From Hyphomicrobiales bacterium (GTDB lineage Bacteria; Pseudomonadota; Alphaproteobacteria; Rhizobiales; Beijerinckiaceae), in contig JAFLCX010000001.1 of NCBI GenBank assembly GCA_017302635.1, positions 992,001 through 1,056,000 of the forward strand: DNA of 64,000 nucleotides, written 5' to 3'. Positions within the stretch are counted from its first letter, which is position 1, and the number at the start of each line of letters is the position of its first letter. The position numbers were made by a program, and so were the translations under genes. The notes beneath the pieces were generated by a model that saw nothing but the letters and a program-made list of their open reading frames with translations, made no database searches and was not told the DNA's origin. Shown here piece after piece: positions 1 through 8,470 of the stretch.

Positions 1-238
1 CGAGCCAGGCCGCCATCAGAAATCGAAGCAGGGTGATCAGCGAAAACAGGCCGAGAACCCTCGTATCGAGGGGCAGGTTGAACGCCGTCGCCAACTGGAA
101 CACCGAGAAGGCGAAAGCCGTCCAGAACAGGGCTCCGCCGATCAGGCCCGGCCCGAAGCCGGCCGGCAGCCCGTGTTCGGGATCGACGATCTCGGCGGTT
201 CCGGTGACCTGGTCGCCCGGGGCAAGCACATTCGACAT
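1..238 (-). CDS. TRAP transporter fused permease, N-terminal part
   Basis: Reading leftward from an ATG at 238, the frame stays open to the window edge. It encodes a polar start (MSNVLAPGDQVTG) followed by hydrophobic segments (LIGGALFWTAFAFSVFQLA, then LGLFSLITLLRFLM). This is the usual beginning of the fused 4TM/12TM permeases that partner TAXI-type binding proteins. The gene lies 101 bp downstream of the TAXI gene on the same strand, so the pair probably forms one sodium-coupled carboxylate or amino-acid importer of the inner membrane. Only about 79 codons are visible. The family call rests on hydrophobicity and context. Confidence 0.75.
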   Translation of the reverse strand, partial: MSNVLAPGDQVTGTAEIVDPEHGLPAGFGPGLIGGALFWTAFAFSVFQLATAFNLPLDTRVLGLFSLITLLRFLMAAWL

Positions 239-285
239 GGGTGCACCTTGAACGTCTTTTCAGAAACTGGACAAACCGGGATGTT

Positions 286-309
286 CGACCGGGCAACGAA
301 GCCCGGTCG
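286..309 (-). promoter_or_regulatory. Intercistronic stem-loop after the TAXI gene
   Basis: A perfect 9-bp inverted repeat (CGACCGGGC / GCCCGGTCG) encloses the 6-nt loop AACGAA. It lies between the TAXI stop codon (340) and the permease start (238). No T-run follows, so it is more likely a 3'-end stabilising or attenuating hairpin than a full terminator. Confidence 0.6.
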
Positions 310-339
310 GCCATACCTATTCCTTGGCAGCGCAGACGA

Positions 340-1305
340 TCAGTTCGTCGCCGGGATCTTGATTCCCTTTTCCGCGAAATATTTCGCGGCACCGGGATGG
401 AGCGGGATGGCCATGCCACCGAGCGCGGACTCCAGCTTGATGGCGCGGCCGGCGGCATGAGCTGCCGCAAGCGTCGGCAAGTTCTCGAAAATGGATTTGG
501 TCATCTCATAGACCAGCTTTTCGGAAACTCCCTCATGGGTGACGAGGTAATTCATGACCGCCGCTGTGTTTACCGCACCGGTCTGGCCGGTATAGGTGTT
601 CGGCGGGATGGTCCCTTCAACAAAGGGAGCGCCAGCCTTGGCGATCAGGGCAGGGGGAACTTCGACCATGACGATCTCGACCGATGTCGAGAGATCGCGA
701 ATGGAGGCAACGCCCAACCCGGCGGATTGCAAGGTCGCGTCGAGCTGCCGGTTCTTCATCAGTTCCACGGATTCCGCGAAGGGAAGATATTCAACCTTGC
801 TCAGGTCCTTGTAGCTCATCCCGGCCGCAGCGAGGATGGCACGCGCATTGAGTTCCGTTCCGGATTTCGGCGCACCGACCGAGAGGCGCTTGCCCTTGAG
901 ATCAGCCAAAGTCTTGATCCCGGAATCCTTCGAAGCCACGATCTGGATGTAATTCGGGTAGATCGCAGCAATGCCGCGCAGCTTTTTCAGCGGCGACGGG
1001 AACCCGGCATCGGCCTCGCCCTTCCAGGCCGAGATCACGGAATCACCGAGGGAGAAGGCAATTTCACCCTTGCCCTGCTGCAGCAGGTTGAGATTTTCAA
1101 CCGAAGCCTTGGTGGCCTGAACGCTCGGCCGCGCGCCCGCGATCTTATCGCCGAACAATTTCGACATGCCGACGCCCATCGGGTAATACACGCCCGACGT
1201 TCCCCCTGTGAGGACATTGATGAACTCCGCCCGTGCCAAACCGGGCACCATCATGGCCGCGACAGTCAGAGCCGCCAGAACGGTCTTGCGTTTTGAAATC
1301 ACCAT
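340..1305 (-). CDS. TAXI family TRAP transporter substrate-binding protein
   Basis: This 321-residue periplasmic receptor has a Sec signal peptide (basic MVISKRK, hydrophobic core, cleavage after GLARA). The mature start FINVLTGGTSGVYYPMG is the hallmark of the TAXI family, which delivers small carboxylates or amino acids to fused TRAP permeases. The ATG at 1305 is chosen over upstream in-frame starts because GGAGG lies about 7 nt before it and the signal peptide begins there. The next gene leftward is the matching permease. Ligand unknown. Confidence 0.9.
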   Translation of the reverse strand: MVISKRKTVLAALTVAAMMVPGLARAEFINVLTGGTSGVYYPMGVGMSKLFGDKIAGARPSVQATKASVENLNLLQQGKGEIAFSLGDSVISAWKGEADAGFPSPLKKLRGIAAIYPNYIQIVASKDSGIKTLADLKGKRLSVGAPKSGTELNARAILAAAGMSYKDLSKVEYLPFAESVELMKNRQLDATLQSAGLGVASIRDLSTSVEIVMVEVPPALIAKAGAPFVEGTIPPNTYTGQTGAVNTAAVMNYLVTHEGVSEKLVYEMTKSIFENLPTLAAAHAAGRAIKLESALGGMAIPLHPGAAKYFAEKGIKIPATN

Positions 1306-1429
1306 TTTCTTCCTCCCTCCCTTGTCAACCCACCGCTCGTTTCGGCGGCATCTTTCACTTTCATGACACAGCATGCAGCGCATGACAATGCGTCAATTCG
1401 GAAAAGAAACTGGCAAACATCTGTTTTTG

Positions 1430-1468
1430 TTGGCGGAATTTCGCCAATCATGATGGCGGATTTCCGCC
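1430..1468. promoter_or_regulatory. Two tandem inverted repeats upstream of the TAXI gene
   Basis: Site 1 (1430-1447) reads TTGGCG-GAATTT-CGCCAA. Site 2 (1455-1468) reads GGCGGA-TT-TCCGCC. They share the core GGCGGA/TCGCC and their centres are 23 bp apart, about two helical turns, 125-165 bp upstream of the TAXI start. They could be operators for a dimeric regulator, possibly the neighbouring TctD-like protein, or hairpins ending the transcript of the gene at 1512-2663. Binding is not demonstrable from sequence. Confidence 0.4.
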
Positions 1469-1511
1469 GCAACATCGCAGGAGCTGGGCTTGGCCGCGAT
1501 GAAATGCTCCA

Positions 1512-2663
1512 TCAATCCCTTGTCGCAGCACTGGGCGCGAGCTCGATCGAACGGCGCCATTCGTCGAGCGCGCGACGACGTCTGGCATTGTCCTGAACAG
1601 GGAGGAGGCCCGGCCCGATGACGATCGGGCGGACAATCCCGGCCTCCATCAGCGCAGGAGGCCCCTCGACTCCTTCCGGCAAGCGACCGGAAAAATCAAA
1701 GAAAAAAGCGTCTTCGCGGATGATCTTCTGACCAGCCGGAGAGAGCAGGAAATCAAGGAACCGGCGCGCGAGCACCGGATTGGGGCTCTCGGCGGGGATC
1801 ATCGCCGCACGACTGAGAGCGAGAACATAATCCCTCGGCACGACAATACCGATCGGCGCGCCTTTCCGCTGCGCGGCAAGGGCATAGGAGCCGAGCAGGT
1901 TATACCCGATCGAGATTTTCCCCTCGGACAACTCCCGGACCAGATCCGATGTGCAGCAACGCGTGACCAGACGCATGCGTCCGAAGCCCTCGATCAAACG
2001 GCCGTAGACGAGTGCATTGCGACCATCGAAGGTGGCGAACAGGTAGCCGATGCCAGAAAGGGCAATGTCATAGGCCCCGATGCGTCCGCTATAGCGGTCC
2101 GGTTGCTCACGCATCAGATTGATCAATTCGATCCGGGTGTTCGGCACGTCGGCTTTCGGCACAAGGGCGCGGTTGTAGACGATCACCGCAGGCTCGAAGG
2201 TGAAGCCGAAGACCTCGTCCCGCCAACGTGTCCATGCCGGCGACGAAGCGGTCTCGATCGAACGGTGCTGGCGCGCACAGCCTTCGTTCGAGAGGACAAC
2301 GAGGTGATCGACCGAGGACGTTACGAGAAGATCCGCACCGGCGCGCTTTTCGGCACAATCCCGACGGGCCTTGTCGAACAGCGCATTGGTTACCGCCTCG
2401 GTATAGCGAATGGTGACATCCGGCGCGATCCGCTGGAACCCGCGCAGCAACGGCTCAAAGGCCTCCAGATCGGTTGCCCCGTGCAGGATCAGGATGTGCC
2501 GCTCGCCCGCGGGTGCCGGGAAAACGGTGGTTGTTTCCTGAGCGTGCGATCGCGTGCAACAGGCGAGGATGGCGGCGCAGAAAAGCCCCATGCGGAGGAA
2601 ATGGCCTGCCAGCGCCCCTTTGCGGTGGGCGAGGTTGATCATCGCGGGACCGGATTTCATCAT
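1512..2663 (-). CDS. Periplasmic solute-binding protein of a three-component sensor
   Basis: This 383-residue protein resembles iron(III)/AfuA-type ABC binding proteins: an early HILILHGATD strand, a central IVYNRALVP, and the C-terminal LARRFLDFLLSPAGQKI characteristic of that fold. The N-terminus has a signal sequence with a possible lipobox (ILAC). Its start overlaps the kinase stop by 4 bp (ATGA), and no ABC permease or ATPase lies nearby. It therefore more probably senses ligand for the kinase than imports it. Ligand unknown. Confidence 0.75.
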   Translation of the reverse strand: MMKSGPAMINLAHRKGALAGHFLRMGLFCAAILACCTRSHAQETTTVFPAPAGERHILILHGATDLEAFEPLLRGFQRIAPDVTIRYTEAVTNALFDKARRDCAEKRAGADLLVTSSVDHLVVLSNEGCARQHRSIETASSPAWTRWRDEVFGFTFEPAVIVYNRALVPKADVPNTRIELINLMREQPDRYSGRIGAYDIALSGIGYLFATFDGRNALVYGRLIEGFGRMRLVTRCCTSDLVRELSEGKISIGYNLLGSYALAAQRKGAPIGIVVPRDYVLALSRAAMIPAESPNPVLARRFLDFLLSPAGQKIIREDAFFFDFSGRLPEGVEGPPALMEAGIVRPIVIGPGLLPVQDNARRRRALDEWRRSIELAPSAATRD

Positions 2664-4156
2664 GGCGCCCTCTTCTTTCGTCGCCGTGACGCCGGAAACG
2701 CACGCTTCGGCCAGGATTCAGGCCCGGCCGCATCATGGATTGATGAATAGGCTTCGAGATCCGGGCCGGCATGCAATCCCGGAAACTGCAATTCGACCAC
2801 AAAATGCCCACCTCGCGTGAACGCAAACGATAACGCGCCGCCATGCGCCGACAGCACATCAGCAGCAATGGCGAGGCCAAGGCCCGAACCCGTTCCCAAG
2901 CTGGCCTCGCCATTCGGGCCGCGCACAAAAGGCTTCGTGACCTCCGGCCAAAAAGCTTCGGGAATGCCCCTTCCGTCATCCTCGATGGTGACGCGAGCGC
3001 CCGATTGCGCCGCGCTCAAGGTGACCGAGAGTTCTCCGGGCGCGCCGTGACGGGCCGCATTGTGGATGACGTTGGCAACTGCCTCCCGGATCGAGACCCG
3101 ATCACCCGATACGATCATGGCGGGCTGCTCTGCACGGAACGAAATCCGGATGTCTCGATCGAGCGAAAGCGGAACAGCCTCCGTCAGCGCCGCGCGGACG
3201 AGCGGCACGAGATCCACAGGCTCAAGCGGCACCACCTCCCGCCGGTGGATCACCATGGCATGGCTCAGCAACTGGCCGGTCAGTCGTCCCAACTCGTCGG
3301 TGCGTTCCCGCACCCTTGAAATCTGGCTTCGCTGTCGCTCGGCGCGCGTCTCTGTCGAGAGCAACTCGACCTGCGCTGCGAGCGCTGTCAGCGGCGTCCT
3401 GATCTGGTGGGCCGCATCGGCGATAAAGCGTTCCATGCTGCTGATGCGTTCGGAGTGACGGCCGAGAAAGTGATTGATGGCCTCGACCAGCGGACGAATC
3501 TCGCGCGGTGTTTCGAGTTCGACAGGGCTGAGATCCTTCGGATCGCGCGCCTTGAGAACCGCTTCGACTTGATCAAGCGGCCTCAGGGCGCGGCGCACCG
3601 CAATCACGACACCGATGAGGGCGAAGGTGCTCATGCCCAGCACCAGCAGCAAGGCCTTGAAGGTGAGGTCACGGGCAAGACCGAGCCGGGCGATCCGCGT
3701 CTGGGCGACCGTCACCTCCACCCAACCGGCAAGATCAGGCCCTGTGATGAAGCGTCCAAGCGTGACAATGCGGACTGGAAAACCGCGATATTGCCCATCC
3801 AGAAGCGCAGGTTCACGCCCGGGGCGGGTATCGCTTCGGGCAGAAGGCAGGTCGGCCTGCCCGGTCAGCGTCTCGCCGCGCGGATCGACGACCCGGTAGA
3901 AAATCCGGTCGTCGACCGCCATGGCGAGCATCTCGAAGGCGGAGATCGGGGGATCAACGGTCACGCGGCCAGGCTCCGCTGCCACGCTTTCTGCAATCTG
4001 GAGCGCCGCTCCGACCAGCAGACGGTCATAAGCCTCATCTGCCGCGACGCGGGCATAGATCCACGCCGCCCAACCCAGCATCATCGCACCCAGGAGCAGG
4101 ACAAGGGCAATCAACCCGATCAGCCGGGCGAAGAGCGAAGGCATGGACCGTCTCAA
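2660..4156 (-). CDS. TctE-like sensor histidine kinase
   Basis: The 498-residue inner-membrane kinase has a TM segment near residues 10-33, a periplasmic region, a second TM near 167-188, and a HAMP-like linker. The H-box is AAHQIRTPL with His250 as phospho-acceptor. The N-box is around 363-368 (NVIHNA), with DDGRG near 394-398 and GSGLGL near 423-428. It overlaps the response regulator and the binding-protein gene by 4 bp each, so the three are co-translated. It is inferred to control the divergent tctCBA operon, as TctE does in citrate systems. Confidence 0.88.
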   Translation of the reverse strand: MRRSMPSLFARLIGLIALVLLLGAMMLGWAAWIYARVAADEAYDRLLVGAALQIAESVAAEPGRVTVDPPISAFEMLAMAVDDRIFYRVVDPRGETLTGQADLPSARSDTRPGREPALLDGQYRGFPVRIVTLGRFITGPDLAGWVEVTVAQTRIARLGLARDLTFKALLLVLGMSTFALIGVVIAVRRALRPLDQVEAVLKARDPKDLSPVELETPREIRPLVEAINHFLGRHSERISSMERFIADAAHQIRTPLTALAAQVELLSTETRAERQRSQISRVRERTDELGRLTGQLLSHAMVIHRREVVPLEPVDLVPLVRAALTEAVPLSLDRDIRISFRAEQPAMIVSGDRVSIREAVANVIHNAARHGAPGELSVTLSAAQSGARVTIEDDGRGIPEAFWPEVTKPFVRGPNGEASLGTGSGLGLAIAADVLSAHGGALSFAFTRGGHFVVELQFPGLHAGPDLEAYSSIHDAAGPESWPKRAFPASRRRKKRAP

Positions 4157-4818
4157 ACGATCACCATTTGATAGCCAAGACCACGCAGGGTGCGGATTTC
4201 CACGCCGGCTCCGGCGATCTTGCGTCTCAGCCGCGCGATATATTGTTCGATCGCATTCTCGCTGGCTTCGTCGCCGAAGCCGAACAACTGATCCATCAGC
4301 TCGTCTTTCGGGAACACGCGCCCCGGCCGCGCCGCCAGGATTTCGAGCAAGGTGAGTTCCCTGCGCGTCAGGTCGAGTGCCTTGCCTTCCAGTGCCACCA
4401 CCCGGCCGGCACGATCAATGGAAAGCCCGCCGCATTCGATGCGGTTTGTCGAAGACCCCATCTGACGGCGCATGAGGGCGCGCACACGCGCTTCCAGTTC
4501 GCGGAAATCGAACGGTTTGACGAGATAATCATCGGCGCCAAGGTCGAGGGCTGAAACGCGATCCTCGATCTGGCTGCGTGCGGTGAGGACGAGCACGGGC
4601 GTTGCATCCTTGCGCTGGCGGAGTCGCTTCAGAATGGCGAAACCACTGAGCCGAGGCAGCATGACGTCGAGCACGATCAGGTCGTAGTTCTGGACCTGAA
4701 TGACATCATCGGCAACCTGGCCATCCTGCTCCCAGTCCACCGCATGGCCCATGCGCTCGAGCGAGGCGACGATCGCCTCGCCGACATCGACGATATCCTC
4801 GATGACAAGAACGCGCAT
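4153..4818 (-). CDS. TctD-like OmpR-family response regulator
   Basis: This 221-residue protein has a receiver domain with the acidic pair E7/D8, phospho-acceptor Asp51 in LDVMLP and Lys in LVKPF. A winged-helix DNA-binding domain (about 125-221) follows, ending in the typical IRTLRGLGYQM. It is first in the minus-strand operon with the kinase and binding protein, and diverges from tctC across 185 bp that must hold both promoters. Targets are probably tctCBA and possibly the downstream TAXI/TRAP genes (inference from context). Confidence 0.9.
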   Translation of the reverse strand: MRVLVIEDIVDVGEAIVASLERMGHAVDWEQDGQVADDVIQVQNYDLIVLDVMLPRLSGFAILKRLRQRKDATPVLVLTARSQIEDRVSALDLGADDYLVKPFDFRELEARVRALMRRQMGSSTNRIECGGLSIDRAGRVVALEGKALDLTRRELTLLEILAARPGRVFPKDELMDQLFGFGDEASENAIEQYIARLRRKIAGAGVEIRTLRGLGYQMVIV

Positions 4819-5003
4819 CCGAAGCTGTTTTCCCGCGTCAGTTTCGTGACAGGTTGAAAGTGTATCGACAGCAGATCACCCCGCCTAGTGGGTGGAGCAA
4901 AAACGTCCGGGGAGGGAGATGTGCGAGCGGGCCGGATGCCCGCCCTGCAATGCACCCGTATCCTCGGCGTCGATCTTGGACAGATCAGGAGCGAGGAAAC
5001 AGC

Positions 5004-5966
5004 ATGCGCACGATTCATTACATTGCAGCTCTGGCCTTTGCCGGATTTGCCAGCAGCGCCATGGCGCAGCCGGCGAAGACCGAGTGCATCGCCGGCGCGA
5101 AGCCTGGCGGTGGTTTTGATCTCACCTGCCGTCTTGCCGGCAATGCCCTGCATGCCGCGAAGCTCATCAAGGATCCGATGAGCGTGACCTACATGGAAGG
5201 CGGTGTTGGAGCGATCGCGTACAACCACATCGTCGGCACGCGCCCGGGCGACGCGGGCGTTGTCGTCGCGGCGTCATCGGGCTCGGCGTTGCTGATCGCG
5301 CAAGGCAAATTCGGCAAGCACGACGAGAATGCCGTTCGCTGGCTGGGCGCATTGGGCACCGATTACGGCGTTCTCGCCGTTGCCGCAGATAGCCCGATCA
5401 AGGATCTCAAGGACCTGATTGCAGCGTTCGGCAAGGACCCTGGCGCGTTCCCGGTCGGCGGCGGCGGCGCGGTCGGCAGTCAGGACTGGATGAAAATGGC
5501 GATGATCGCCAAGGAAGCCAAGGTCGATCCGAAGAAGATGCGATATGCCGCTCTCGAAGGTGGCGGCGCCGTGACCAACGCGTTGCAGGGCGGGCACGTG
5601 AAGATCGCATCGGGCGACGCGTCCGAGATGATCGCCCTGCATCAGGACAAGAAGCTGCGCATTCTCGCGGTCATGTCGGAGAAGCGGCTCCCCGGCCGGT
5701 TCCAGGACATCCCGACGACGTTCGAGCAGGGTTACTCCATCGACTGGCCGATCTGGCGTGGCCTCTATGTCGGCCCGAAGGTTTCGGATGCCGACTACAA
5801 CTGGTGGGTCGATACGCTCCGGAAGCTTTCCAAAACGCCCGAATTCCAGAAGGAACGCGAGGCTCGCGGTCTCTTCGCCTTCGATTTGCTGGGATCGGAT
5901 TACGACAAGCGCGTGAAGGCGGACGTCGTCCGGTTCAAGGCGCTCGCGAAAGAAGCCGGGCTCTGA
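5004..5966 (+). CDS. tctC: Tripartite tricarboxylate transporter receptor, TctC family
   Basis: This 320-residue periplasmic binding protein of the TctC (Bug) family has a signal peptide ending at SSAMAQ and then KTECIAGAKPGGGFDLTC, where the family keeps its ligand-binding loop. The ATG at 5004 follows GAGGAAAC at good spacing; the open frame further upstream lacks a signal peptide. It is first in tctCBA. A hairpin after the stop separates it from tctB. The substrate is probably a di- or tricarboxylate, not assignable from sequence. Confidence 0.9.
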   Translation: MRTIHYIAALAFAGFASSAMAQPAKTECIAGAKPGGGFDLTCRLAGNALHAAKLIKDPMSVTYMEGGVGAIAYNHIVGTRPGDAGVVVAASSGSALLIAQGKFGKHDENAVRWLGALGTDYGVLAVAADSPIKDLKDLIAAFGKDPGAFPVGGGGAVGSQDWMKMAMIAKEAKVDPKKMRYAALEGGGAVTNALQGGHVKIASGDASEMIALHQDKKLRILAVMSEKRLPGRFQDIPTTFEQGYSIDWPIWRGLYVGPKVSDADYNWWVDTLRKLSKTPEFQKEREARGLFAFDLLGSDYDKRVKADVVRFKALAKEAGL

Positions 5967-5981
5967 TCATCTGAACGGAGA

Positions 5982-6011
5982 CCGCAGCGGCACGAGGGTT
6001 TGTCGCTGCGG
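5982..6011 (+). promoter_or_regulatory. Intercistronic stem-loop tctC-tctB
   Basis: A perfect 8-bp inverted repeat (CCGCAGCG / CGCTGCGG) has a 14-nt loop. The stem extends outward by GGAG/CTCC across a small internal bulge (5977-6017). There is no T-run. It begins 15 bp after the tctC stop and could stabilise tctC mRNA relative to tctBA. Confidence 0.6.
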
Positions 6012-6062
6012 CGCTCCGAATATGTGGGCCTGAATTGAACAGGAAGCCCGACTGGGGGGACA

Positions 6063-6521
6063 ATGCCTGAACTCGCAAAAGGTCAGCGACGCATCAGCCG
6101 GCTGGCAGCCTTTTTCCTGATGATTTTCGCCATTCTTTACGGCTATCTCGGCGGAACCGTCGAATACTCCTTCTCCTCCGATCCGATTGGTCCGCGCGGC
6201 TTCCCGGTTGCACTGGCGATAGTGCTGTTCGGCCTGTCCGTCTGGTATTTCGCGCAACCGGGGCAATCGGAATCCTGGCCGGATCGGGATGGGCAGATTG
6301 CGGCCATCACTTTGCTCGCGCTCTGTTCAGCCTGCATTCTCGGCATGAATTTTCTCGGCTTTCTGCCGGCCATGACGATCATTCTGGGCGGCATAGCCCG
6401 GCTTTTCGGCGCGAGTTGGCCCATGGCCGCCTTGAGTGGCCTCGCTCAGGCCGCCATCTGGTGGGCGCTGTTTGGCCCTTTGCTGGGCGGACACCTGCCC
6501 AAAGGTCTGTTGGGCATCTGA
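6063..6521 (+). CDS. tctB: Small membrane subunit, TctB family
   Basis: The 152-residue integral membrane protein has about four hydrophobic segments (near residues 14-30, 46-63, 76-110 and 118-140). Its periplasmic stretch DPIGPRGFPVALAI is a characteristic TctB signature. It forms the transporter core with TctA. It sits 96 bp after tctC and 72 bp before tctA. Confidence 0.88.
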   Translation: MPELAKGQRRISRLAAFFLMIFAILYGYLGGTVEYSFSSDPIGPRGFPVALAIVLFGLSVWYFAQPGQSESWPDRDGQIAAITLLALCSACILGMNFLGFLPAMTIILGGIARLFGASWPMAALSGLAQAAIWWALFGPLLGGHLPKGLLGI

Positions 6522-6593
6522 AACTCCGATCCGCGTCATTCGGGACGCCCCGAAGTACAGCTCTCATTTTCCGCAGCGAGTCAGGAAACAAGC

Positions 6594-8096
6594 ATGTCGT
6601 TCGATTTTCTCTGGCAGGGGTTTGGGGTGGCTCTGATGCCCCAGAACCTCCTCATCGCTCTCATCGGCTGTTTTCTTGGAACCGTCATCGGATGCTTGCC
6701 GGCGATCGGTCCGATCAATGGCATCGCCTTGCTGCTGCCGATTGCCTACACAGCCGGTCTGCCGCCCGAATCCACGCTGATCCTGCTCGCGAGCATCTAT
6801 TACGGCGCCGAATATGGCGGGCGCATCTCGTCCATCCTGCTCAATGTGCCCGGCGATGCCGGCGCGGTGATGACCGCCATTGATGGATACCCGATGGCGC
6901 GCAATGGCGAAGCGGTGAAGGCGCTGGCGATCTCGGGCATTTCCTCTTTCTACGGCGGCATGATCGCGGTGGTGGCGATGACATTCCTCGCCGTTCCCTT
7001 GTCGCTGCTGGCAATCAAGTTCGGCCCGGCCGAGTATTTCGTGCTCATGGTGTTCGCTTTCGCAACCCTCGGCTCGATGGTGGGAGCGGAGCCGGTGAAA
7101 ACCCTGATCGGCTGCGTGCTCGGACTGATGCTGACCACGATCGGCATCGATGCGACCTCGGGCGCCTACCGCTTCACGTTCGACCAGCCGGAATTGCATG
7201 ATGGAATCGAGTTCATCATCCTCGTGATCGGCCTGTTCTCGATCTCGGAAGTTCTCCTCATGCTCGAACACAAGATGAAGGGAACCCTGAAACCGCTGGC
7301 CGTCACCGGCAGCTATCCCAGTTGGTCCGAAATCCGCTACATCTGGTGGCCCTCGTTTCGCGCCACGGTGATCGGCTTCATCATTGGTGTGCTCCCCGGC
7401 ACCGGGGCCTCGGTGGCCAGCGCGGTGTCCTACACCACGGAAAAACGCATCAGCGACAGGGAAAGCACATTCGGCAAAGGCGACATCCGGGGCCTCGCGG
7501 CTCCGGAGGCCGCAAACAATGCGGCCGCGACGGGAGCGTTTGTGCCGATGCTGGCTCTCGGCGTGCCGGGCTCAGGCACAACGGCCGTCATGCTCGGCGC
7601 GTTGATGCTCTACAACATACAGCCCGGACCACAGCTTTTCGTCGAGCAATCCAAGCTGGTGGGTGGGCTGATTGCCTCGATGTATGTCGGCAACATCATC
7701 CTGCTCGTGATGAACCTGCCGCTGGTCCAGCTCTTCGCGCGCATGCTGTTGATGCCAAACTGGATTCTCATTCCCGCCATCACCGCCTTGTCGATTCTGG
7801 GCGTTTACACGGCGTATTCCAGTGTGATGAGCGTCATGATCATGTTCGGAATCGGGATTGTCGGTTACATCCTGCGCAAACTTGGCTTCGACATGGCACC
7901 GATCATCCTCGGTTTTGTGCTCGGCAAGGTGATGGAAGTCAATCTGCGCAATGCCCTGGCAATATCGGGGGGCGAATACAGCATCTTGTTCGCGAGCCCG
8001 CTCTCGATCACCCTCTGGGTCATGGCAGCGATGGTTGTGATCCTCCCCTGGTGGCGGCGACGGAAGCGCGCCGCGCCACCCGGCCTGCCGGGATAG
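6594..8096 (+). CDS. tctA: Large permease subunit, TctA family
   Basis: This 500-residue permease has the full family length and about 12 TM segments. The first duplicated motif GCLPAIGPINGIALLLPI and the later GVLPGTGASVAS match the conserved glycine/proline-rich loops of TctA, which carry substrate with sodium or protons. AGGAAA lies about 6 nt before the ATG. A weak hairpin (8115-8133, CCCGTC/GACGGG) follows the stop and may end the operon. Confidence 0.93.
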   Translation: MSFDFLWQGFGVALMPQNLLIALIGCFLGTVIGCLPAIGPINGIALLLPIAYTAGLPPESTLILLASIYYGAEYGGRISSILLNVPGDAGAVMTAIDGYPMARNGEAVKALAISGISSFYGGMIAVVAMTFLAVPLSLLAIKFGPAEYFVLMVFAFATLGSMVGAEPVKTLIGCVLGLMLTTIGIDATSGAYRFTFDQPELHDGIEFIILVIGLFSISEVLLMLEHKMKGTLKPLAVTGSYPSWSEIRYIWWPSFRATVIGFIIGVLPGTGASVASAVSYTTEKRISDRESTFGKGDIRGLAAPEAANNAAATGAFVPMLALGVPGSGTTAVMLGALMLYNIQPGPQLFVEQSKLVGGLIASMYVGNIILLVMNLPLVQLFARMLLMPNWILIPAITALSILGVYTAYSSVMSVMIMFGIGIVGYILRKLGFDMAPIILGFVLGKVMEVNLRNALAISGGEYSILFASPLSITLWVMAAMVVILPWWRRRKRAAPPGLPG

Positions 8097-8206
8097 GGAA
8101 ATCTGAAACCTGACCCCGTCTGGCGGCGACGGGAACGGTATTTTCGGCGCTCTTTCCGACCCGTGCCGGGCCAACACAGGGCACGGTGCTGGCTGCCGGA
8201 CCCGTT

Positions 8207-8470
8207 TTAGCGAATTGCAATCTGGCGGGGTCGGCCGCCCGTGAGGCTGTCCAGCTGCGAAGGGGACAAGCGAAAAACAGCGTTTGGTGTGACTGTGGCG
8301 GCCCAGATCGTATCAAGACGGAGGAGATCCGCGTCAACGATCGTGCGCGGTGTTACGCGATGACCGACGGGCGGCACGCCACCGATCGCGACCCCCGTCA
8401 TGTCCCGCACGAAATCTGCATCCGCGCAAGCGACCGGCTCTCCGACAAGCACGGCAAGAGCCTTTTCATC
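8207..8470 (-). pseudogene. YbaK/EbsC-family deacylase, C-terminal remnant
   Basis: The frame encodes about 88 residues (DEKALAVLVGEP, RDMTGVAIGGVPPVGH, TIVDADLL, LSPSQLDSLTGG) matching the C-terminal half of YbaK-like aminoacyl-tRNA deacylases, normally around 155-160 residues. Homology stops exactly where GGTAGTGTCTCA (8471 on), the apparent end of the neighbouring insertion element, begins, and an in-frame TGA follows. No N-terminal half is found beyond the element, so insertion was accompanied or followed by deletion. Not expected to be functional. Confidence 0.7.

Noticed and set aside
340..1296. Long plus-strand open frame opposite the TAXI gene
   Set aside because: The translation is Arg/Gly/His-rich with no domains, while the opposite strand encodes a complete receptor with signal peptide and ribosome site.
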